Assembly: GCF_000768675.1 (NCBI RefSeq)
Contig: NZ_AVPI01000002.1
Coordinates: 1 to 64,000 of the forward strand
Direction: 5' to 3'
DNA length: 64,000 nucleotides
DNA from: Knoellia flava TL1
Lineage (GTDB): Bacteria; Actinomycetota; Actinomycetes; Actinomycetales; Dermatophilaceae
This document shows positions 32,168 through 40,833 of the stretch, piece by piece (position 1 is the stretch's first letter; every line of letters starts with the position of its first letter). The notes below the pieces were generated by a model. The model made no database searches. It saw only the letters and a program-made list of their open reading frames with translations, and was not told the DNA's origin. The translations under genes were made by a program, and so were the position numbers.

Positions 32168-33439
32168 CTACGGCTGGGTGCCGGCCGGGAGGTCGATGGG
32201 GGTCCAGGCCGAGGCGTTGGCCGCGCTGCTCTCGACGGCGGCGAGGACCTCCTGCACGGCGAGGCCGTCGGCGAAGGACGGGCTGGGGTCGACGCCGCGG
32301 GCGATGGCGTCGACGAGGTCGGCCGCCTGGTGGGTGAACCCGTGCTCGTAACCGAGCCCGTGACCCGCGGGCCACCAGTGCTCGACGTAGGGGTGGGTGG
32401 GCTCGGTGACGACGACCTTGGTGAAGCCCGACTCGCGGGCGTCGACCGAGGCGTCGTGGACGTGGAGGACGTTCATGTCCTCGAAGTCGAACGCGAGGCT
32501 GCCCCTGGACCCGTTGATCTCGAGGCGGATCGAGTTCTTGCGCCCGGTGGCGAAGCGGGTGGCCTCGAAGGTGCCGAGGCCTCCGCCGCTGAGACGGGCG
32601 AGGAAGACAGCAGCGTCGTCGACGGTGACCTGACCCCGCTCGCCGCCCTCCTGCGCCGAGGCCGACAGGCCCTTGACGCTGCCGGCGACGGGTCGCTCCT
32701 TGACGAAGGTCTCCATCGTCGCGCTCACGCCGGTGATGCGCTCGCCGGTGACGAAGTGGGTGAGGTCGATGATGTGGGCGCCGATGTCTCCCAGGGCTCC
32801 CGAGCCGGCGCGCTCCTTCTCGAGCCGCCACGTGAGCGGGGACTCGGGGTCGACGAGCCAGTCCTGGAGGTACTGCGCGCGCACGTGGCGGATCTCGCCG
32901 ACCCGGCCCTCCTGGACGAGCTGGCGGGCGAAGGCGATCGCGGGGACGCGGCGGTAGGTGAACCCGACCATCGACCGGACGCCTCGGGCCCTGGCGCGCT
33001 CGGCGGCGTCGGCCATCCGGCGGGCCTCGTCGACGGTGTTGGCGAGTGGCTTCTCGCACAGGACGTGCTTGCCGGCGTCGAGCGCGGCGATGGCGATCTC
33101 GGCGTGGGTGTCACCGGGGGTGCAGATGTCGACGACCTCGACGTCGGGGCGGGCGACGAGGGCCCGCCAGTCGGTCTCGACGTGCTGCCAGTCGAAGCGG
33201 CGGGCCATCTCGGCGGCCGCCGCACCGTCACGTCCGGCGATGGCGACGAGCTCGGGCGAGAGTGCCGGGTCGAAGAAGCTGCGGGCGTTTCGCCAGCCCT
33301 GCGAGTGGGCCAGGCCCATGAAGGCGTAGCCGACCATGCCGATGCCGATGCCGATCCGGCCGGTCCGCGTCGCGTCGCCGGTCGACGGTGCTGCCGTGTC
33401 GGCAGCCGCGAGGTCGGTCGCCGTGGTGTCCGTGGTCAT
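32168..33439 (-). CDS. Gfo/Idh/MocA-family NAD(P)-dependent oxidoreductase
   Basis: A 423-residue cytosolic dehydrogenase. The Rossmann start is GIGIGMVGYAFMGLAHSQGW after a 30-residue Thr/Ala-rich leader; the family's HVLCEKPLANT and the GDIGAHIIDLTHFV histidine are present. Such enzymes oxidise a sugar or inositol hydroxyl. GGGTTCTC precedes the ATG with GGAAAGG further up. The gene lies between the sugar-binding protein and the exported isomerase-like gene, so it likely acts on the imported sugar. Substrate is not determined. Confidence 0.9.
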   Translation of the reverse strand: MTTDTTATDLAAADTAAPSTGDATRTGRIGIGIGMVGYAFMGLAHSQGWRNARSFFDPALSPELVAIAGRDGAAAAEMARRFDWQHVETDWRALVARPDVEVVDICTPGDTHAEIAIAALDAGKHVLCEKPLANTVDEARRMADAAERARARGVRSMVGFTYRRVPAIAFARQLVQEGRVGEIRHVRAQYLQDWLVDPESPLTWRLEKERAGSGALGDIGAHIIDLTHFVTGERITGVSATMETFVKERPVAGSVKGLSASAQEGGERGQVTVDDAAVFLARLSGGGLGTFEATRFATGRKNSIRLEINGSRGSLAFDFEDMNVLHVHDASVDARESGFTKVVVTEPTHPYVEHWWPAGHGLGYEHGFTHQAADLVDAIARGVDPSPSFADGLAVQEVLAAVESSAANASAWTPIDLPAGTQP

Positions 33440-33498
33440 GAGAACCCTTTCCGGGAGGTCTCCGGGGCAGCGCGAGGCTGCGTGGGGTCGAGGTGGTC

Positions 33499-33533
33499 GG
33501 GTCCGCGCGGCTCAGGGATGGCCGCGCGGACCC
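33499..33533 (-). terminator. Perfect hairpin after the sugar-binding protein gene
   Basis: GGGTCCGCGCGGC-TCAGGGATG-GCCGCGCGGACCC, 13 bp with no mismatch. It sits 26 bp past the binding-protein stop, inside the operon. Such hairpins often stabilise the upstream mRNA and reduce read-through, giving more binding protein than enzyme. Confidence 0.8.
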
Positions 33534-33558
33534 CGGTCGAGGATCTGCCGGTCGTCGG

Positions 33559-34608
33559 TCAGGACTCGAAGCCGAGCGGGAGGTACTCCTCCACGTTGTC
33601 CTTGGTGACGACGGGAGCGTCGAGGACGATGCGGCGCGGCACGGCGACCTGGACGAGGTCGCTCATGCTCTTGTCCTGGGCCAGGAGCCGGGCCAGGCGC
33701 ACGCCGTCGGCCGCCTGGGTGGGCGGGTAGAGGACGGTCGCCTCCATCTTGCCCTCCTTGATCCACCGCATGGCGTTGGCCGAGCCGGCGCCGCCGATGA
33801 AGGCGAACTCGTTGCGCTTGGCGTTGTCGAAGGCCGCCATGACGCCGACGCCCTGGTCGTCGTCGTGGTTCCAGATGATGTCGATCTTGGGCGCGGCCTG
33901 GAGGAGGTTGGAGGCGACCTTCTCACCGGACTCGACGGTGAACTCGGCCGCGACGCGGTTGTCGACGGTCTGGTTGCAGCCCTTGAGCGCGTCGGCGAAG
34001 CCCTTGCTGCGGTCCTGCGTGAGGGGCAGGGCGTCGATGCCGGCGATCTCGGCGATGACGGGGTTCGTCAGGTTCTTGTCCTTGACGAGCTTGCAGGCGT
34101 AAGTGCCCGCGCTCACACCCATGCCGTAGTTGTCGCCGAGGATCGTGGTGCGCGCGGCGAACGGCGTCGAGAACTCGCGGTCGACGTTGACGACGATGAT
34201 CCCGGCGTTCATCGCCTTGGTCGCGACCTCGGTGAGGGCGGCGCCGTCGGTGGGCAGCAGGACGATCGCGTCGACCTTGTCGTTGATGAAGGTCTCGACC
34301 TGGGCGATCTGCTGGCTGGCGTCGTTGGTGCCCTCGGCCGCCTTGAACTCGACGTCGGAGAACTTCTTCGCCTCCGCCTGGGCGGCGCTGTTGATCGCGC
34401 CGAGCCAGCCGTGGTCGGCCGCGGGGCCCGAGAAGCCGATGGTGACCTTGTCGCCCGGGTCGTCGTTGCTGCTGCCGGCCCGCTGGCTGTCGGACGAGGT
34501 CGTGTCCGCGGCCTCGGGGGTGTTGCTCGTGCAACCGGCGGCGACGAGGGCGACGACGCCGAGGGCCGCGGCGGCGCGGACCGGGCGGGAGATGGTGCGA
34601 CGGATCAT
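33559..34608 (-). CDS. Sugar ABC transporter substrate-binding lipoprotein, RbsB-type
   Basis: A 349-residue extracellular binding protein (carbohydrate uptake 2 group). The lipoprotein signal MIRRTISRPV...ALVAAGC leads to a Ser/Asp/Asn linker and the periplasmic-binding fold: KVTIGFSGPAADHGWLGAIN, VDAIVLLPTDGAALTEV, GIIVVNVDREF and IIWNHDDDQGVGVMAA. ATG 34608 is chosen for the signal; an upstream in-frame ATG at 34683 adds a non-signal stretch. It works with the RbsC/RbsA-type proteins encoded next to it. The ligand, perhaps a pentose, is unknown. Confidence 0.92.
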   Translation of the reverse strand: MIRRTISRPVRAAAALGVVALVAAGCTSNTPEAADTTSSDSQRAGSSNDDPGDKVTIGFSGPAADHGWLGAINSAAQAEAKKFSDVEFKAAEGTNDASQQIAQVETFINDKVDAIVLLPTDGAALTEVATKAMNAGIIVVNVDREFSTPFAARTTILGDNYGMGVSAGTYACKLVKDKNLTNPVIAEIAGIDALPLTQDRSKGFADALKGCNQTVDNRVAAEFTVESGEKVASNLLQAAPKIDIIWNHDDDQGVGVMAAFDNAKRNEFAFIGGAGSANAMRWIKEGKMEATVLYPPTQAADGVRLARLLAQDKSMSDLVQVAVPRRIVLDAPVVTKDNVEEYLPLGFES

Positions 34609-34722
34609 GGTGGTTCTCTCCTGGGGCTGGTGCGAGGTGGGGATGGGAGTGTGGAGCCGGGTGTCGTGCATGGGAGGCGTCATGCGACCGGGAGCCGCGG
34701 AGGGGCGCCGCAGGCGGGTGCG

Positions 34723-35781
34723 CTAGGTGCTGCGTCGGCGCGCGGCGAGCCGCTGCTGGAGGAGGACGGCGGCGACGATGATGACCCCCTTCGCCACGTT
34801 CTGGGTCGAGGTGTCGACGTTGTTGAGCGTGAAGACGTTGGTGAGCGTCGTGAAGATGAGGACGCCGAGCACGGTGCCGACGATCGTGCCGCGGCCGCCG
34901 CTGAGGAGCGTCCCGCCGATGACGGCGGCGGCGATGGTGTCGAGCTCGAGCAGCTGCCCGTGGGTCGACGTGCCGGTCGTCGTGCGGGCCATGAGCATGA
35001 CGGCGGCCAGGCCGCACGCGAGACCGAGGAGGACATAGAGGTATGCCGTCTGGCGCTCGACCTTGATGCCGGCCAGTCGCGCCGCCTCGGGGTTGCCACC
35101 GATGGCGAGGGTGCGTCGGCCGAAGGTCGTGCGGTTGAGCAGGACCCAGCCGAGCGCCGCGACGATCGCGAAGATGATGACGAGCACCGGGATGCCGATG
35201 ACGCTGCCGCCGAAGAAGTCGATGAAGGAGCGGTCGCGCACGATCTGCGTCCTGCGCTGGGCGATGAGCTCGGCGAGGCCACGGGCGCTGGCGAGCATGG
35301 CGAGGGTCGCGATGAAGGGTGCGACCTTGCCGTAGGCCACGAGCAACCCGTTGACGAGCCCGCACGCGCCGCCGACGAGCAGTGCGGTGAGGACCATGAC
35401 GATCCAGTGGATGTCCTCGGCCATCGTCTGCGTGGCGAGGGTCGTGGCCCACACCGACGAGAGCGCGACGATCGCGCCGACGCTGAGGTCGATGCCTCCG
35501 CCGCAGATGACGAACGTCATTCCGACGCTGACGACGCCGACGACGGCCGCGAGCCGCAGGATCGTCAGCGCGTTGTCGAAGCTGCCGAACCGCTCGCCCG
35601 CCGTGGCGAGACCGACGACGCAGAGGATGACGAGCGCGATGACGAGCCCGAGGTTGCGGGTGGCCGACCCGCCGAGGAAGCGGCTCAGCGCGCTCGGGCC
35701 GGAGCCGGCGGTCGCGGCGGGGGCCGCCATCTCCTGGGTGCCCGCGGGCTCCTCGGAGGTGCGGGGGGTCTCGACGCTCAT
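34723..35781 (-). CDS. Sugar ABC transporter permease, RbsC-type
   Basis: A 352-residue permease with about ten hydrophobic segments after a 35-residue hydrophilic N-terminus. The marker segments FVICGGGIDLSVGAIVALSS and the later LLSGGRGTIVGTVLGVLIF are typical of ribose/xylose permeases. ATG 35781 overlaps the ATPase stop (ATGA). It forms the channel for the RbsB-type binding protein encoded 114 bp downstream. Confidence 0.94.
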   Translation of the reverse strand: MSVETPRTSEEPAGTQEMAAPAATAGSGPSALSRFLGGSATRNLGLVIALVILCVVGLATAGERFGSFDNALTILRLAAVVGVVSVGMTFVICGGGIDLSVGAIVALSSVWATTLATQTMAEDIHWIVMVLTALLVGGACGLVNGLLVAYGKVAPFIATLAMLASARGLAELIAQRRTQIVRDRSFIDFFGGSVIGIPVLVIIFAIVAALGWVLLNRTTFGRRTLAIGGNPEAARLAGIKVERQTAYLYVLLGLACGLAAVMLMARTTTGTSTHGQLLELDTIAAAVIGGTLLSGGRGTIVGTVLGVLIFTTLTNVFTLNNVDTSTQNVAKGVIIVAAVLLQQRLAARRRST

Positions 35782-37295
35782 GCGGCGTCTCCTCTCATGA
35801 TGATGTCGAGCACCTGGTGCTCGTCGAGCTCGGTGGCCGGCGCCTCGTGCAGGACCTGGCCGTCGCCGACGACGAGGACCCGGTCCGAGAGCCCGAGCAC
35901 CTCCTCGATCTCGCTCGAGACGACGACGACGGCGACACCGTCGTCGGCGAGGCGGCGGACGAGGGCATAGATCTCGGAGCGGGCGCCGATGTCGACGCCA
36001 CGCGTGGGCTCGTCGAGCAGGAGCACCCTGCACCCGCGGAGCAGCCAGCGGGCCAGGACCACCTTCTGCTGGTTGCCACCGGACAGGGTCCGGATCTCGC
36101 GGGTGATGCCGGTCGGTCGCAGCTCGAGGCTCGTGGCGAGCTCCTGCGCGGCCTCGCTCTCCGCGCCGCGGTCGATGAGCCCGCCCAGGGAGAAGCGGGT
36201 GAGCGTCGCCATGCTGATGTTGTGGGCGACGCTGTCGCCGAGTACGAGGGCCTGGCTCTTGCGCTCCTCCGGGGCGAGCCCGACCCCGGCGGAGACGGCC
36301 GAGTCGACCGAGCCCGGGCGCAGCCGGCGGCCACCCACCGTGACCGTGCCGGCGTCGGCGCGGCGGGCGCCGAAGACCGTCTCGACGATCTCCGAGCGAC
36401 CGGCGCCGACGAGCCCTGCGAGACCGAGGACCTCCCCCGGGCGGACCGAGAAGCTCACGTCCTCGAACTCGCCGCGGCGCGAGATGCCCTCGACGACGAG
36501 CAGGGGCTCATCCTGGGGCGTCGTGCCCCGCTCGGGGAAGACGTACTCGATCGAGCGGCCGGTCATGAGGCGGATGACCTCGGAGGTCGGCGTCTCCTTG
36601 GCCGGGAGCCCGGTGGCGACGGTGCGGCCGTCCTTGAGGACCGTCACGCGGTCGCCGATGACGCGGATCTCCTCGAGCCGGTGCGAGATGTAGACGACGG
36701 CGACGCCCTGGGCGGTGAGCTGACGGATGACGTCGAAGAGGCGCTCGACCTCGCCGCTGTCGAGGACGGCCGACGGCTCGTCCATGACGATGAGGCGCGC
36801 CTTGCGCGAGAGCGCCCGCGCCATGCTGACGATCTGCTGGCCGGCGGCCGAGAGGTCGCCCACCTCGGCCGTCGGCGAGATCTCGGGGTGCCCGAGGCCG
36901 GCGAGCAGCTCGCGGGTGGCGGCGCGTGCGGCCGAGCGCTGCGAGAAGCCGAACCGCGACTTCTCGTGCCCGAGGAAGACGTTCTCCGCGACGGTGAGGC
37001 CCTCGACGAGATCGAGCTCCTGGTACATCGTCGCGATGCCCATGTCCATGGCCGCCTGCGGATGGCCCAGCGTCACCTCGGTCCCGTCCCAGGTGATCGT
37101 GCCCTCGTCCGGGGTGTGCACTCCCGCGAGCGTCTTGATGAGCGTGGACTTGCCGGCGCCGTTCTGGCCCAGCAGGCAGTGCACCTCGCCCGGGAGGACG
37201 TCGAGGTCGACGCCGTCGAGGGCGGTCACTCCGGGGAACCGCTTGACGATTCCGGCCATCACCAGAAGTGGTGAGGCGTCATTGCCTCTGCTCAT
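35778..37295 (-). CDS. Sugar ABC transporter ATPase, RbsA-type (two ABC domains)
   Basis: A 505-residue duplicated ATPase. The first domain has Walker A GQNGAGKST (residues 43-51), LSAAGQQ signature and VMDEPSAVLD; the second has the degenerate GLVGAGRSE typical of RbsA, an LSGGNQQK signature and LLLDEPTRGVD. It powers uptake of a monosaccharide. ATG 37295 lies 7 nt after TACGTT, so the transcript should be leaderless. It is the first gene of an operon running to 30930, divergent from a ROK regulator. Confidence 0.95.
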   Translation of the reverse strand: MSRGNDASPLLVMAGIVKRFPGVTALDGVDLDVLPGEVHCLLGQNGAGKSTLIKTLAGVHTPDEGTITWDGTEVTLGHPQAAMDMGIATMYQELDLVEGLTVAENVFLGHEKSRFGFSQRSAARAATRELLAGLGHPEISPTAEVGDLSAAGQQIVSMARALSRKARLIVMDEPSAVLDSGEVERLFDVIRQLTAQGVAVVYISHRLEEIRVIGDRVTVLKDGRTVATGLPAKETPTSEVIRLMTGRSIEYVFPERGTTPQDEPLLVVEGISRRGEFEDVSFSVRPGEVLGLAGLVGAGRSEIVETVFGARRADAGTVTVGGRRLRPGSVDSAVSAGVGLAPEERKSQALVLGDSVAHNISMATLTRFSLGGLIDRGAESEAAQELATSLELRPTGITREIRTLSGGNQQKVVLARWLLRGCRVLLLDEPTRGVDIGARSEIYALVRRLADDGVAVVVVSSEIEEVLGLSDRVLVVGDGQVLHEAPATELDEHQVLDIIMRGDAA

Positions 37296-37302
37296 GCGGA
37301 CG

Positions 37303-37331
37303 AACGTAGGGGGCTTTTGCTTACTCGTCAA
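37303..37331 (-). promoter_or_regulatory. Promoter of the RbsA-type sugar operon
   Basis: Minus strand TTGACG (37331-37326), 17-bp spacer, TACGTT (37308-37303), then 7 nt to the ATG at 37295. The -35 box and most of the spacer are inside the palindromic operator. Confidence 0.85.
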
Positions 37332-37338
37332 GCAAAAG
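37314..37338. promoter_or_regulatory. Palindromic operator, probably bound by the ROK regulator
   Basis: CTTTTGCTT-ACTCGTC-AAGCAAAAG, perfect 9-bp arms. It covers the -35 box and spacer of the sugar operon promoter, so binding would block RNA polymerase. ROK repressors such as XylR and NagC use similar A/T-rich palindromes. The protein-site link is inference. Confidence 0.8.
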
Positions 37339-37406
37339 TTTCAATATGCGGCGGCACATCTGCTCGCGCCGTGGGCGAAACCCGCGTTCTGTGCTTGACT
37401 ACCCGC

Positions 37407-38606
37407 GTGAACGCGCCCGGCACCCTCCCCCTCACCGATGGGCCCACCGGTGCCGGCGCCCTGCTCCAGCTCATGCGCGACGGCCGGCCCCGCACCCGGG
37501 CCGAGCTCATCCAGCTCACCGGGCTCGCGCGCTCGACCGTCGGCGCCCGCGTCGACAGCCTCCTGGCGGCCGGGCTGCTCAAGCCTGCCGGCGAGTCACG
37601 CTCGACCGGTGGCCGGCCACCGGTGCGCTTCGCCTTCAACCCGACGGCAGCGGTGGTCATCGGTGCCGATCTCGGCGCCACCCACGCCACGGTCGGCCTC
37701 ACCGATCTCGACGGGACCGTCATCAGCGACCGCACCGTCGAGCTCGACATCGCCAGCGGCCCGGTCCCCGTCCTCGACCGCGTCGTCGACCTCGGGCGCG
37801 AGCTGCTCAAGGAGGCCAAGCGCTCGCGCGCCGACCTCGCGGGTGTCGGCATCGGCCTCCCCGGTCCCGTCGAGCACTCGACCGGGCGCCCCGCCTCGCC
37901 GCCGATCATGCCCGGCTGGGACGGCTACGACGTCCCCGCGCACGTCTCGGCCGGTCTCGGGGGTCCGGTGCTCGTCGACAACGACGTCAACATCATGGCG
38001 CTCGGCGAGCACGCCACGGTCCACCCGCACGTCGACCACCTCGTCTTCGTCAAGGTGGCGACCGGCATCGGCGCGGGCATCATCTCCGGCGGCCAGCTCC
38101 ATCGCGGCGCCCAGGGCGCGGCCGGCGACCTGGGCCACGTGGCGGCGCCCCACGGCGACGGCGTCCTCTGCCGCTGCGGCAACGTCGGCTGCCTCGAGGC
38201 CGTGGCCAGTGGCCCTGCGATCGTCGGGCGGCTCGAGCGGGCCGGCGTCGACGTGCACGACACCCGCGCCCTCGTCGACCTCGTCCGCGGCGGCAACCCG
38301 GAGGCGATCGCCGAGATGCGTGCGGCCGGTCGGGAGATCGGGGCCGTGCTCGCCTCGACCGTGAGCCTGCTCAACCCCCAGGTCATCGTCGTCGGCGGCC
38401 TCCTCATCCAGTGCGCCGAGAGCCTGCTCGCCGGCATCCGCGAGGTCGTCTACGGCCGCTCCTTGCCGCTCGCCACCGAGCAGCTCCAGATCGTCGCCGC
38501 CCGCACCGGCGGGCACGCCGGCGTCATCGGCGCCGCGACGATGGTCATCCAGCACGTGCTCTCGGCCGAGGAGGTCGAGCGCCAGCTCGCCAACCTCGCC
38601 TCCTGA
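37407..38606 (+). CDS. ROK-family transcriptional regulator (XylR/NagC-like)
   Basis: A 399-residue regulator. The N-terminal winged HTH (residues about 20-70, RTRAELIQLTGLARSTVGAR) precedes a ROK sugar-kinase-like domain: VVIGADLGATHATVGLTDL, GVGIGLPGPVE, DNDVNIMALGEH, KVATGIGAGII and a zinc motif in DLGHVAAPHGDGVLCRCGNVGCLE (C-x-C-x4-C). GTG 37407 has no Shine-Dalgarno. It is divergent from the sugar ABC operon and likely represses it until its sugar binds. Confidence 0.9.
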   Translation: MNAPGTLPLTDGPTGAGALLQLMRDGRPRTRAELIQLTGLARSTVGARVDSLLAAGLLKPAGESRSTGGRPPVRFAFNPTAAVVIGADLGATHATVGLTDLDGTVISDRTVELDIASGPVPVLDRVVDLGRELLKEAKRSRADLAGVGIGLPGPVEHSTGRPASPPIMPGWDGYDVPAHVSAGLGGPVLVDNDVNIMALGEHATVHPHVDHLVFVKVATGIGAGIISGGQLHRGAQGAAGDLGHVAAPHGDGVLCRCGNVGCLEAVASGPAIVGRLERAGVDVHDTRALVDLVRGGNPEAIAEMRAAGREIGAVLASTVSLLNPQVIVVGGLLIQCAESLLAGIREVVYGRSLPLATEQLQIVAARTGGHAGVIGAATMVIQHVLSAEEVERQLANLAS

Positions 38607-38889
38607 CCGGCGAGTGGGCGCGTATGCCGTCCGCGCGTCAGGTCGTGCGCGTCACCTGACCGAGCCCGCGAGGGGCGTCGGAGTCGTGGTGGTGGTCGCT
38701 ACGCCAGGGGTCCGGGTGCGGACCTCGGCGACCACGGGAGCCCTCGTGCGGTCGCCCGGCACCTGCACGACGCCGACGGTTCAGCCCCTCCCCTTGGCTA
38801 GGGTCGATTCGCGGTGGTGCGTCTCCTGGCCGGGTGGCGACCCGCCGCCTCCCTCCGCCGCCCGTCGGCCTGACCACACGAGGACCGCC

Positions 38890-39867
38890 GTGCCCCTCTT
38901 CGACCTCTCCCGCGACGTCCTCGAGACCTACCGTCCTGAGCGCACCGAGCCGACCGACTTCGCCCGCTTCTGGGCCGACACGCTGTCGACCGCCCGCGAA
39001 GGGGTGCGGCCACCGCACCTCACGCCCTTCGAGGCGGACCTGCCGCTTGTCGAGGCACACGACGTGTCGTTCACCGGGTTCGGGGGCCAGGACGTGCACG
39101 GCTGGTGGGTCCGGCCGGCCACCGCGCCACCGGCCGACGGCTGGCCAGTTGTCGTCCAGTTCCTCGGCTACGGCGACGGCCGCGGCACCCCTCTCGACTG
39201 GCTGGCGTGGCCCGCCGCGGGCTTCGCGACGCTCGTCATGGACACGCGCGGGCAGGGCGCCCGGGCCCGTCGCGCCGGCAGCACCGGGGACAGCGGCGGC
39301 TCCTCGTCGCCCCACGTCGAGGGCTTCCTCACCAAGGGCATCGGCGACCCTGCCGACTACTACTACCGCCGCGTCTTCGCCGACGCCGTGCTCGCCGTCG
39401 ACGTCGCCCGCGACCTGCCCGGCGCCGACCGGTCGCGCCTCGCCGTCCTCGGCACGAGCCAGGGTGGGGCGATCGCGCTCGCCGCGGCCGCCCTCGCCGA
39501 CGGCGTCGCCGCCGCGATGGTCAACGTCCCCTTCCTGTGCCACGTCGAGCGGGCCATCGAGATCACCGAGACCAAGCCCTACTCCGAGCTGCTCGACTAC
39601 GTGCGCACCCATAAGGGCTCGGTCGAGCAGGCCTTCGCCACGCTGCGCTACTTCGACGGCATGACGATGGCCGCGCACGCGACCGCCCCCGCCCTCTTCT
39701 CGGTCGCGCTCATGGACGACGTCTGCCCGCCCTCGACCGTGTATGCCGCCCGCAACCACTACGCAGGACCCTCCGAGCTCGTCGTCTACCCATGGAACAA
39801 GCACGAGGGCGGTGGCGACGCCCACGAGCTCCGCCAGATCGTCTGGGCGCGGCATCGGCTCGGCTGA
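38890..39867 (+). CDS. Acetyl xylan esterase/cephalosporin-C deacetylase-like hydrolase
   Basis: A 325-residue cytosolic alpha/beta hydrolase of the AXE1 family (CE7). Family features are the opening DLSRDVLETYRP with FARFWADTL, VVQFLGYGDGRG (oxyanion turn), the nucleophile in VLGTSQGG (about residue 190), Asp in MDDVCPP (about 275) and His in NKHEGGG (about 304). CE7 enzymes deacetylate small xylo-oligosaccharides. It sits next to the ROK/sugar operon, supporting a xylose-type substrate. The 283 bp before it hold no gene that I can see. Confidence 0.9.
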   Translation: MPLFDLSRDVLETYRPERTEPTDFARFWADTLSTAREGVRPPHLTPFEADLPLVEAHDVSFTGFGGQDVHGWWVRPATAPPADGWPVVVQFLGYGDGRGTPLDWLAWPAAGFATLVMDTRGQGARARRAGSTGDSGGSSSPHVEGFLTKGIGDPADYYYRRVFADAVLAVDVARDLPGADRSRLAVLGTSQGGAIALAAAALADGVAAAMVNVPFLCHVERAIEITETKPYSELLDYVRTHKGSVEQAFATLRYFDGMTMAAHATAPALFSVALMDDVCPPSTVYAARNHYAGPSELVVYPWNKHEGGGDAHELRQIVWARHRLG

Positions 39868-39967
39868 CACGGCATACGAACGGGTCCGGCGAGCGCCCCA
39901 GATACCGAGCAGGTCACAAGTGCTCCCACGACGCGGAAGGGTGCACGCGTCCCGCCGTCTCGACCCA

Positions 39968-39973
39968 TACAGT
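39968..39973 (+). promoter_or_regulatory. -10 hexamer of the VapB-like gene (leaderless)
   Basis: TACAGT ends 6 nt before GTG 39980; no -35 box recognised. It would start the six-gene plus-strand string. Confidence 0.55.
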
Positions 39974-39979
39974 GGCGAG

Positions 39980-40273
39980 GTGATCTTCAAGGCCGTCGGC
40001 GACACGCGTCCCTACCCCGAGCACGGGTACAGCACGCGTCAGTGGTCCAACGTGCCCCCGCGCCTCGTGCGGCTCGACGACCTCGTGACGACGAAGCGCA
40101 CCCTCGACCTCGGCATGCTCCTGTCGGAGGACTCGACGTTCTACGGCGACCTCTTCGCCCACGTGGTCGAGTTCGAGGGCACGCTCTACCTCGAGGACGG
40201 GCTGCACCGGGCGCTGCGCGCCGCCCTGCACCAGCGACCGACCCTGCACGCACGCGTCCTCGTCATCGAGTAG
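39980..40273 (+). CDS. Small conserved protein, VapB-like by common naming
   Basis: A 97-residue protein beginning VIFKAVGDTRPYPEHG, with VPPRLVRLDDLVTTKRTLDL, DSTFYGDLFAHVVEF and LYLEDGLHRALRAALHQR. This is a widely conserved actinobacterial family that databases tend to call VapB antitoxin. There is no VapC PIN-domain gene next to it, so that label is doubtful. LEDGLHR resembles a ParB/sulfiredoxin-like DGxHR motif. It is 5 bp ahead of the LytR_C gene. Confidence 0.8.
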   Translation: MIFKAVGDTRPYPEHGYSTRQWSNVPPRLVRLDDLVTTKRTLDLGMLLSEDSTFYGDLFAHVVEFEGTLYLEDGLHRALRAALHQRPTLHARVLVIE

Positions 40274-40278
40274 CCGAC

Positions 40279-40833
40279 ATGGCCGAACGCGACCTCACGT
40301 CCGAGCTGCGGCACCGCCACCAGCAGCGCAAGGCGGCGACGACGATCCTCGTGGTGCTGCTCATGCTCTTCTTCGCCTTCTGGTACGCGTACTCCTACTA
40401 CAAGGCGTCCGGAGCGAGCGGTGCCGCGGCGCCGACGACGACGGAGACCTGCCGGCCGTTCGACCCCACGGTCCCGACGGCCGCGACGACGAAGGTCAAC
40501 GTCTACAACGCGACGACGAAGAACGGCCTCGCGGCCCGCACCGCCGCCGAGCTGCGCGAGCGCGGGTTCGTCATCGGCGAGGTCCGCAACGACCCGCTGA
40601 GGCGCAAGGTCGCCGTCGCCGAGGTCCGCCACGGCGCGGCCGGTCGCTCGCGCACGGCGCTGCTCGTGCCGCTCGGCGGCAAGGGCACGACGGCAGTCGC
40701 CGACGGCCGCAAGGACGCCACGCTCGACCTCGTTCTCGGGAACGGCTTCACCGCCCTCGCACCGACCCCGTCCCCCACCGGCCTGCCGATGTGCCCCTCC
40801 CCGACGACGAGCCCCACGAAGTCGTCGACGTGA
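40279..40833 (+). CDS. Membrane-anchored LytR C-terminal domain protein
   Basis: A 184-residue protein: basic cytosolic start, one helix (about residues 21-42, TTILVVLLMLFFAFWYAYSY), then an extracytoplasmic LytR_C domain (KVNVYNATTKNGLAARTAAE, ERGFVIGEVRNDP) and a Pro/Thr/Ser tail. LytR_C domains accompany cell-wall enzymes but lack the LCP catalytic core. The stop overlaps the next gene (GTGA). Confidence 0.85.
   Translation: MAERDLTSELRHRHQQRKAATTILVVLLMLFFAFWYAYSYYKASGASGAAAPTTTETCRPFDPTVPTAATTKVNVYNATTKNGLAARTAAELRERGFVIGEVRNDPLRRKVAVAEVRHGAAGRSRTALLVPLGGKGTTAVADGRKDATLDLVLGNGFTALAPTPSPTGLPMCPSPTTSPTKSST

Noticed and set aside
39980-40273. Toxin-antitoxin system suggested by the VapB-like label
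   Set aside because: No PIN-domain or other toxin gene is adjacent; the next gene is a LytR_C protein. The label seems to be an annotation habit.
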